Source of the DNA: Burkholderia cepacia
GTDB lineage: Bacteria; Pseudomonadota; Gammaproteobacteria; Burkholderiales; Burkholderiaceae
Direction: 5' to 3'
NCBI RefSeq assembly: GCF_029962485.1
Contig: NZ_CP073638.1
Span: 1,364,001 to 1,428,000 of the forward strand
DNA length: 64,000 nucleotides
The notes under the pieces are model-generated. The model was not told the DNA's origin, ran no database searches, and saw only the letters and a program-made list of their open reading frames with translations. The position numbers and the translations under genes are program-made. This document shows positions 57,781-64,000 of this stretch, piece by piece. Each line of letters opens with the position of its first letter. Within the stretch, counting starts at the first letter, position 1.

Positions 57781-59247
57781 ATGGATCTCGCGCTGCTCAT
57801 CTCGTCGCTTTCCCGACAGGACGGCACGACCCGACACAGCCAGCAGGAAGCGCTGTACCGCAGCCTGCGCACCCTGCTGCTCGACGGGCACCTTCCGCCC
57901 GGCACGCGGCTCGTGTCGACGCGCGTGCTCGCGGCCGAGCTGGGCATTGCACGCAATTCGGCGGTCTATGCGTACGAGCGCCTGGCGGAAGAAGGCTTCG
58001 TGGCTGCCACGCGCAACGGCACGATCACGCGATGGGACGGATCCGGCCGCGCGAGCACCACGAATGAAGACGGTCCGCCCGCGGTTCAGCTGTCGGCGCG
58101 CGTGCACGGACTGGAGAACGCCGATCCCGAGCCCGAACGCATGCTGCCGTTCGTCCCCGGCCTGCCCTCGCTCGCCGAATTCCCCGTTGCACAGTGGCGT
58201 CGTTGCATCGAGCGCGCGTGGAAAACCATCAAGCCCGCCCACCTCGCGTATGGCCCGGCCGAAGGGCTGCCCGAACTCAGGCGTGCGGTGGCCGCATACA
58301 TCCGCGTGTCGCGAGGCGTGCGCTGCGACACGAATCAGGTATTCATCACCGACGGCACGCAAGGCAGCCTCGAGTTGTGCGCGCGCATGCTCGCGAATCC
58401 CGGCGAATACGGCTGGCTCGAGAATCCCTGCTACAACGGCGCCCGGACGGCTTTCCAGTCGACCGACCTGAACCTCGTGCCGATCGAGGTCGATCACGAA
58501 GGGATGGCGCCCACGGGCGAACAGTGGCGTACCCAGCCGCCCCGGTTGATCTATACGACGCCATCGCATCAATACCCGCTCGGCTCGCTGATGAGCCCGG
58601 AACGGCGAGCAGCGCTCGTCGAGCATGCGCGCGCGTGCGGTGCATGGATCATCGAGGACGATTACGACAGCGAGTTCCGACACGGCGGCCAGCCGTTGCC
58701 CGCGATCCAGGGCCTGCATCCCGACGCGCCAGTCTGCTATCTCGGCACGTTCAGCAAGACGATGTTTCCCGCCCTTCGGCTCGGCTTCATGGTGGTACCG
58801 CCTGCCCTGGTCGAACGCTTCACGCGAACGCTGCGCGAACTCGTCCATCGCGGACATTCGGCCGACCAGCTCGCGATGGCCGAATTCATCGACACCGGTC
58901 TCTTCGCACGGCACCTGCGCAAGATGAGGTCACTCTACGCCGACCGGCGCAGCAGCCTCGAAGCGGCCCTCGCCCGCCATCTCGGCACCGCGTTGAGCGT
59001 GCGTGACAGCCCGGGCGGCATGCATCTGTCTGCGGACCTGGCGGCGCCGCTGCACGACGCTGACGTCGCGCGCGCCGCGTCCGCGCATGGCCTGCTGCTG
59101 CAGCCGCTGAGCAACTATCGCGTCGGCGACGGCCGCCCGTACAACGGCTTCGTGCTCGGCTATTCCGGGCTGGACGACGCGACGATCGAGACGGCAACGA
59201 CGCAGTTCGCGGCCGTCATCGAACGGCTCGGCCGCACGCGCCGCTGA
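57781..59247 (+). CDS. MocR-family regulator (second copy)
   Basis: PLP-dependent MocR/GabR-type regulator, 488 residues. The GntR HTH is QEALYRSLRTLLLDGHLPPG through LVSTRVLAAELGIARNSAVY (about 21-60). The aminotransferase-like domain has IEDDYDSEFRHGGQPLP and the PLP-lysine region YLGTFSKTMFPALRLGF. It is related to, but clearly distinct from, the regulator at 18186. Divergent from the PNPOx-like gene, it most likely regulates it. Confidence 0.93.
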   Translation: MDLALLISSLSRQDGTTRHSQQEALYRSLRTLLLDGHLPPGTRLVSTRVLAAELGIARNSAVYAYERLAEEGFVAATRNGTITRWDGSGRASTTNEDGPPAVQLSARVHGLENADPEPERMLPFVPGLPSLAEFPVAQWRRCIERAWKTIKPAHLAYGPAEGLPELRRAVAAYIRVSRGVRCDTNQVFITDGTQGSLELCARMLANPGEYGWLENPCYNGARTAFQSTDLNLVPIEVDHEGMAPTGEQWRTQPPRLIYTTPSHQYPLGSLMSPERRAALVEHARACGAWIIEDDYDSEFRHGGQPLPAIQGLHPDAPVCYLGTFSKTMFPALRLGFMVVPPALVERFTRTLRELVHRGHSADQLAMAEFIDTGLFARHLRKMRSLYADRRSSLEAALARHLGTALSVRDSPGGMHLSADLAAPLHDADVARAASAHGLLLQPLSNYRVGDGRPYNGFVLGYSGLDDATIETATTQFAAVIERLGRTRR

Positions 59248-59254
59248 GCGTCGC

Positions 59255-60805
59255 TCACAGTTGCGATTCGATCGGAAACAGCCCCAGAAACCAGACTTCC
59301 ATCCGCCGCGCCGCCGACACTTCCGGTTCGTGATCGATTTCGGTGACCTTCCCGTCCGCATCGGTCTGAATCCACTTGAGCCGCCCTTTCCCGGCCGCAT
59401 CGGTCCTCGGCTCGACACGCCACGCGATCTGGTCGAGTCGCGATTCCAGATCGCCGGCAACCTGCGACGCGATCGCCGGACTCTCGCAGAAAACACCGAT
59501 CTCGGTATTGAGGTTCAGCGAGCGCGGATCGAAATTCATCGACCCGATGAAAATGCGCTGGTGGTCGAACACGTAGGTTTTCGCATGCAGCGACGCACGC
59601 GACGACCCGATGATGACGTCCTTCGAAATGCTCTTGTCGCCCGATGGCCGCCGCTCGTAGAGCCGCACGCCGGCCGCGACGAGGTCGCTCCGGTAGCGGC
59701 GATAGCCGGCATGCACGGCCGCCACGTCGGTCGAGGCGAGCGAATTGGTGAGCACCGTCACACGCACGCCGCGCGCCGAATACGCACGCAGCCGCTCGAC
59801 GAAGTCCTTGCCCGGCACGAAATACGGCGACACGATCAGCAGGTCATGCTGAGGCTGCAACGCAAGTGCTCGCAACTTCGGTAACAGGTGCCCGTCGCTG
59901 TCCTTAGGCGCATGCGCGATCTTCGACGGATCGTCGTACAGCACCGTCGCGTGCCCCCACGACAGGTCGGTGCCCTGCCCGTGCACGATCCGGTCGAGCC
60001 GCTGCCGTGCTTCGAGCACGTACGGATTGTCCTCCATGGCCCTCAGGTAGTCGCGCAACCGCTCTCGCTGGCGATCGAGCCCGCCCGGCGCCGCGTCGTG
60101 CCCGACCAGCGTATCGATCGGATACGCATACGGCGAATTCCAGAACGTATCGAATTCGGTCGAGATGTCCTTCACCGCCGGGCCATGGACGACGACATCG
60201 AGATCGCCGAACTCCAGCATCGACGAGGCGCCGAAGTACTCGTCGCCGATATTGCGGCCACCGACGATCGCCACCTGGTTGTCCGCGATCAACGCCTTGT
60301 TGTGCATGCGCCGGTTGACGCGCGCGAACTCGAACACCGTGCCGATCCTCTTGAACCGGCGCGTCGCCACCGGATTGAACAGCCGGATCTCGATGTTCGG
60401 ATGCGAGCTGATCTCGAGCAGCTTGCGGTCGTCCGCGTTCGTGCCGAGATCGTCGAGCAGCGCGCGCACGCGCACGCCGCGATCGGCCGCGCGAATGACC
60501 GCATCGGCCAGTTCATGCCCGGTCAGGTCGTCGTGCCAGATGTAGTACTGAAGGTCCAGCGACCGGTCTGCCCGGTCGGCCAGCAGCACACGTGCGTCCA
60601 GCGCGTCGACCGGATCGGTCAGCAAGTGAAACGCGTCCTGTCCGGGATGCTCGGCGGCCTGCGGCCGGAACGCGGCGCCCAGCCGCGTGTGTTCCGTATC
60701 GGTGAATGCATGCGTCGGCGCGCGATCGGCCTGCGGCGGAAGGCTGGCGCACGCAACGAGCGCCAGCAACGAGAGAATCGCACCCCACGAACGCAGCATG
60801 GTCAT
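59255..60805 (-). CDS. Phospholipase D-family lipoprotein
   Basis: Two-domain PLD-superfamily protein, 516 residues, with a lipobox LVAC (C19), so envelope-anchored. Both HKD motifs are complete: HNKALIAD (H168, K170, D175) and HAKTYVFD (H407, K409, D414), each followed by the G(G/S)xN segment (VGGRNIGDEY, IGSMNFDPRS). The family covers phospholipid hydrolysis, cardiolipin synthase and transphosphatidylation; which applies here cannot be told. The start at 60805 (MTMLRSWG) gives the signal peptide; the open frame to 61021 is a poor extension. Its stop lies eight bases from that of the convergent MocR gene. Confidence 0.92.
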   Translation of the reverse strand: MTMLRSWGAILSLLALVACASLPPQADRAPTHAFTDTEHTRLGAAFRPQAAEHPGQDAFHLLTDPVDALDARVLLADRADRSLDLQYYIWHDDLTGHELADAVIRAADRGVRVRALLDDLGTNADDRKLLEISSHPNIEIRLFNPVATRRFKRIGTVFEFARVNRRMHNKALIADNQVAIVGGRNIGDEYFGASSMLEFGDLDVVVHGPAVKDISTEFDTFWNSPYAYPIDTLVGHDAAPGGLDRQRERLRDYLRAMEDNPYVLEARQRLDRIVHGQGTDLSWGHATVLYDDPSKIAHAPKDSDGHLLPKLRALALQPQHDLLIVSPYFVPGKDFVERLRAYSARGVRVTVLTNSLASTDVAAVHAGYRRYRSDLVAAGVRLYERRPSGDKSISKDVIIGSSRASLHAKTYVFDHQRIFIGSMNFDPRSLNLNTEIGVFCESPAIASQVAGDLESRLDQIAWRVEPRTDAAGKGRLKWIQTDADGKVTEIDHEPEVSAARRMEVWFLGLFPIESQL

Positions 60806-61190
60806 GATGACCGCCCCCACTCCCGGCGAAGTCTGTTTATTCTGGGCGCCGGATTGAGAACGGCGCGGGTCGGCAGTCCGGGCGCGCGACGCATAGCGCG
60901 CTCGGGCCGTGCCGCGCCACAGCATACTTCGATTGCAATCGGCACTGCACCGTTTCCGCGTTTTCCCGGTGGCGGTGCTGCAACATGCCCGGCCGGCGCG
61001 CGACATACCGCTGTCACACACGGCGGAAGTGCTCGCGGCGAGATTTCAGCGGGGAGATCGAAGCAGGCACATGCCAAGAAAAACCCGCGACGCACGTTGC
61101 CATCGCGGGTTTCCGGCGCGCGACATCGCGCCTCGGATGAATGCGTTGCTCTTCCGCCCGGTCACGACACAGGCGGCGCACCGCGTCCTG
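60806..61190. other. Intergenic region between PLD and alpha/beta hydrolase genes
   Basis: 385 bases containing the PLD promoter region and the terminator of the hydrolase gene (listed separately). No gene is supported: both strands have short frames rich in Arg and Ala. Confidence 0.5.
61074..61112 (-). terminator. Terminator after the alpha/beta hydrolase gene
   Basis: Stem AAACCCGCGA/TCGCGGGTTT (61081-61112) with a 12-base loop; on the minus strand it runs into TTTTTCTTGG. It lies about 80 bases after the hydrolase stop. Confidence 0.85.
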
Positions 61191-61961
61191 TCACTGCTTG
61201 CCGGCCGTCGTTGCAGCTTGTTCGATCAGCCTGGCGACTTCGGCAGGATGCGACATGTAGGCCACATGGCTCGAGTCGAGCGCAACCGTCGTACTCCCCG
61301 CGCGCTTGGTCATGAAGCGCTCCAGGTCGGGATTGATCGCGCGGTCCGCCGTCGCGACGACAGCCCAGCTCGGCTTGGTCCGCCACGCCGCGTGCTGGAT
61401 CGGCACGCCGAACGCCTGCGCGGCAGGCGTCACCTGCGAGATCGCCATGAAATTCGCTTCGGCCGCCGGCAGATCGGCGCAGAAGTCCTCATGGAACCTC
61501 GCCTGCTCGATATACAGGTGGCCATCCGCGGTCGGCTTGATCGACTTCGAGGCCGGCGGCATCTTCTTGGTCAGGTCGAGCGGGCTTTCCCCCGTATCGG
61601 GCTGGAATGCAGCCACATAAACGAGGCCGGCAACCTTGTCGTCGTTGCCGGCTTCCGTCACCACCGCGCCGCCGTAGCTGTGGCCAACCAGGATGCTCGG
61701 CCCGTCCTGCGCGTCGATCACCCGTGTCGTCGCCTTGACGTCTTCTTCGAACGACGTCTCCGGCTCCTGCACCACGGACACCTTGTAGCCGTCGCGCGCC
61801 AGGATTTTCGATACCGCCTGCCAGCCCGAACCATCGGCGAAAAAGCCGTGGACGAGGACGACATTCTTGACCGGCGCAGCCATCGCGGCAGGAGAACCCA
61901 GCGCGGCACCGGAAAGGACCAGCACGGCGGCGGCACGCATTACGGACGAGGTCGTTTTCAT
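61191..61961 (-). CDS. Exported alpha/beta hydrolase
   Basis: A 256-residue alpha/beta-fold hydrolase with a signal peptide (MKTTSSVMRAAAVLVLSGAA, cleavage after AMA near 28). The oxyanion strand is VVLVHGFFADGSGW (about 34-47), the nucleophile S95 is in GHSYGG, the acid is probably the Asp in VVATADRAINP, and the His is in LDSSHVAYMSHP. It resembles the salicylate-esterase/haloalkane-like group often found in Burkholderia, but the substrate is unknown. The start at 61961 follows GGAGCACGAAA. The open frame to 62081 adds an unrelated tail. It ends at its own terminator. Confidence 0.9.
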   Translation of the reverse strand: MKTTSSVMRAAAVLVLSGAALGSPAAMAAPVKNVVLVHGFFADGSGWQAVSKILARDGYKVSVVQEPETSFEEDVKATTRVIDAQDGPSILVGHSYGGAVVTEAGNDDKVAGLVYVAAFQPDTGESPLDLTKKMPPASKSIKPTADGHLYIEQARFHEDFCADLPAAEANFMAISQVTPAAQAFGVPIQHAAWRTKPSWAVVATADRAINPDLERFMTKRAGSTTVALDSSHVAYMSHPAEVARLIEQAATTAGKQ

Positions 61962-62184
61962 TTTCGTGCTCCAACAGGTTGGGGATGACGAACATCGGCC
62001 GGCAATCGCGACACCGGCGCTTTCTTCCAACGAAATGCTAGTCCGGCAGTCGCACATGGCATGACTGCCATTGCTCGACATCGCTCCGCCGCACTTGCGA
62101 CAACGTTAGGCGTACGTCGGCCGCAAGTCCTGTCCTTACCATGGAGAAGTTCTGAAAACCGGCGGGACCGACGGGACCAGACCG

Positions 62185-64000
62185 TCAGGCGGCGTCGACC
62201 GCGTCCTCGCCCAGGACGCCGGCAATGAACGGAGACGAAAGGAACGTCTGCCGAAGCGCCGGCCGGGACCCCAGCGAATCGGCAAGCGCCAGAATCGCGG
62301 CTCGGGCGATCTCGCGGTGCCGCTGCGCGACGACAGGCTGCCCGGAGGCCGCGAACAGCGATGCGGCCGTAGCGTGGACACGCCAGGTCGCCAGCGGAAC
62401 CTCGTGTTCTTCCACGGCCTCGATCGCCCGCACGATGAATGCATGCGCTGTCGATCGTGCGCCACCGGCCAGCGCCACGCGCGCGTTCACTTCGAGCGCG
62501 AGCGCCTGATTCGCATAGTCGTCGGTCGACAGCGCGAGTGCCAGGTAGTCGCTCGCCTCTTCACGCGCGTGCGGCGCATCCCCGCGCAAGAGCCAGAGTT
62601 CCGCGAATGCCGCATGCAGCGGAAGGCGGAAACACCAGTCGAGCACGATGCGGTGACTGTTCATTTCGTCGCGCGCCGCGATCAGCGTCCGTGCCGCGCG
62701 CTCGCCGTTTCCCGAGCAGACATCGGCCGAGCCCGACAGCAGCCGCCCAAGGCGAACGAGGTAGCTGCCGCCGAAACTGTCGCCGATGTGCTCCACCCGT
62801 TCACTGGTCGCCAGCACTTCGTCGAAGTCCATCGCATGGAAGTGAATCCACGATCGGCTCAGGCGAAGCATCTGCGCGGGGAATGAGTCGCCGTTCCTGT
62901 CGGCCAGCTCGATCGACGCATCCACGGCGTCCAGCGCCTTGCCCCACTCGCCGCGAAACAAGAGCGCGCGCGGCAGATAGAACTGCCCCTTCTGGTACGC
63001 GATACTCAAGTACGGGTTCTGCCCCTCGAGCGACGCGGTCAGCATGTTCAGCCCGTCCGCGATGCATCGATACGATTCGTCGTATTCGGACGAAGCCCAC
63101 TGGATCATCCCGTACTCCATCGACTCGCGCGCCAGCGCCGTACGGTCATGCTGCTGCAGATCCCGGAATATCCGCCGCACCTGACGGACTTCCGTGTCGT
63201 TCCATCCGCCGGCCCAGACGTGCCAGAAATGGCAGCTCATCTGAAAGCGCTGTCGCGCGAACGCATCGGGCAGACGCTCCGCGATGCGATACACGCGCTC
63301 CGCGACCTTCAGCGCCCGCTCCGCATCGTCCCACGAGAGGCACGTCGCGAGATTCAGCAGCGCCGTCGCGCCAGTCTCCGGCAGTCCATACGCCAAGGCC
63401 GTTTCGGCCAATTGCTCGTAGGTGTCGACGCACCGCGCATCGAACGACGCCACGTAGATGGTCGCCAGCTTCTCGAGCAGTTGCAGCTCGACATCGCACC
63501 GCGGTTCCGGCGCGATCCAGTTCACCAGTTCGAGTGCGTGCGACAGCAGCGCGATCGCCTCGCGGTGAGCATGGCGCCGCTCCGAATTCTCCGCGGCGAT
63601 GCGCAGATACCGGACGGCACACGCCCAGTCCCCGGCCTGTTCGAAATGCATCGCCAGCTCGGCAGCGAGTTCTTCGAGATGCCCGTCGTAAAGACGTTCG
63701 AGCGCCTGACCGACAAGCTGGTGTTGCGCCGCGCGACGTCCCGGCACCTGCCGCTCGTACAACGTCTCGCGATACAGCGCATGCACGAACGCGTAACGCG
63801 GCGACTCCGGGCCGCGCATGCGATGCACGGAGCCCGCCACGCGAATGATCTGGTGCCGACGCGCGAGGTGGTGACACACCTCCTCGACCTGCTCGACCGG
63901 ATATCCCGCCGCGGAGGCCACGATCGCGGGCGTGAACTCCACACCCGCGACACTCGCCGCTTCCAGCACGCGCCAGCCCTCGGCGCCGAGGTGGTCGAGC
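62185..64000 (-). CDS. C-terminal part of a large TPR / ATPase-type regulator (cut by window end)
   Basis: The frame stays open to the window end (LDHLGAEGW before VLEAASVAG), so the 5' part is missing. The visible 600 residues are all-helical with repeats of the TPR kind and the opening SVAGVEFTPAIVASAAGYPV found after the AAA module of MalT/adenylate-cyclase-like regulators. Repeats such as ERRHAHREAIALLSHALEL and WRVHATAASLFAASGQPVV are clear. By analogy the full protein would have an N-terminal AAA ATPase with, perhaps, a winged-helix or LuxR domain, but neither is in view. Confidence 0.7.
   Translation of the reverse strand, partial: LDHLGAEGWRVLEAASVAGVEFTPAIVASAAGYPVEQVEEVCHHLARRHQIIRVAGSVHRMRGPESPRYAFVHALYRETLYERQVPGRRAAQHQLVGQALERLYDGHLEELAAELAMHFEQAGDWACAVRYLRIAAENSERRHAHREAIALLSHALELVNWIAPEPRCDVELQLLEKLATIYVASFDARCVDTYEQLAETALAYGLPETGATALLNLATCLSWDDAERALKVAERVYRIAERLPDAFARQRFQMSCHFWHVWAGGWNDTEVRQVRRIFRDLQQHDRTALARESMEYGMIQWASSEYDESYRCIADGLNMLTASLEGQNPYLSIAYQKGQFYLPRALLFRGEWGKALDAVDASIELADRNGDSFPAQMLRLSRSWIHFHAMDFDEVLATSERVEHIGDSFGGSYLVRLGRLLSGSADVCSGNGERAARTLIAARDEMNSHRIVLDWCFRLPLHAAFAELWLLRGDAPHAREEASDYLALALSTDDYANQALALEVNARVALAGGARSTAHAFIVRAIEAVEEHEVPLATWRVHATAASLFAASGQPVVAQRHREIARAAILALADSLGSRPALRQTFLSSPFIAGVLGEDAVDAA

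Overview
The window is high-GC DNA with dense, mostly co-directional gene runs. Its gene content points to the second chromosome of a Burkholderia cepacia complex species. The strongest marker is a 364-residue secreted lipase with its dedicated foldase; it matches the length, processing and catalytic layout of the well-known B. cepacia lipase. The other genes fit (prpD-acnA beside mdh, paired MocR regulators, DUF4148, DUF3300, RND and EmrAB efflux operons). The species call is an inference from recognised proteins, not from a database search.

Layout. 1-7.3 kb: central metabolism (mdh, a CoA-ester lyase, a small exported MliC-like protein, prpD, acnA), closed by a clear terminator. 7.4-9.6 kb: an unknown secreted protein, then a leftward ArsR/SRPBCC/DUF1801 operon with a perfect operator-like palindrome. 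10-12 kb: a secreted S53 (sedolisin) peptidase facing a DHA2-type MFS exporter. 13.6-19.7 kb: a four-gene polyamine-type ABC importer divergent from a MocR regulator. 19.7-22 kb: lipA-lifO. 22-25.4 kb: copper receptor oprC, DUF2946 and cytochrome b561. 25.6-30.6 kb: a Pr6Pr membrane protein, an NlpD-like lipoprotein, small hypotheticals, DUF4148, gnd and a sir2-DUF938 methyltransferase pair. 31.5-32.7 kb is a gene-poor stretch holding an intrinsic terminator without an obvious gene in front of it.

32.7-36.4 kb: an LLM flavin oxidoreductase and a large MscS channel. 36.4-41.6 kb: a CerR-type TetR regulator divergent from an EmrA-EmrB-outer membrane factor operon. 41.8-44.0 kb: exported catalase katB with ankB. 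44.1-44.5 kb: a decayed aminoglycoside 3'-phosphotransferase. 44.6-52.2 kb: a complete RND tripartite pump followed by an intact response regulator and a sensor-like partner that lacks the phospho-acceptor histidine. 52.8-54.7 kb: a second S53 peptidase, paralogous to the first. 55-64 kb: a DUF3300 lipoprotein, a flavin split-barrel protein divergent from a second MocR regulator, a phospholipase D-family lipoprotein, an exported alpha/beta hydrolase, and the C-terminal part of a large TPR protein cut by the window end.

Together the accessory genes form an envelope, secretion and stress set: secreted proteases and lipases, three drug or solute efflux systems, copper uptake and peroxide defence. 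No tRNA, rRNA, CRISPR array, insertion sequence or integrase was seen. The most unusual items are the histidine-less sensor, the aph remnant, the possible attenuator or small RNA upstream of sir2, and the S53 paralogue pair. None amounts to a clearly new multi-gene system.
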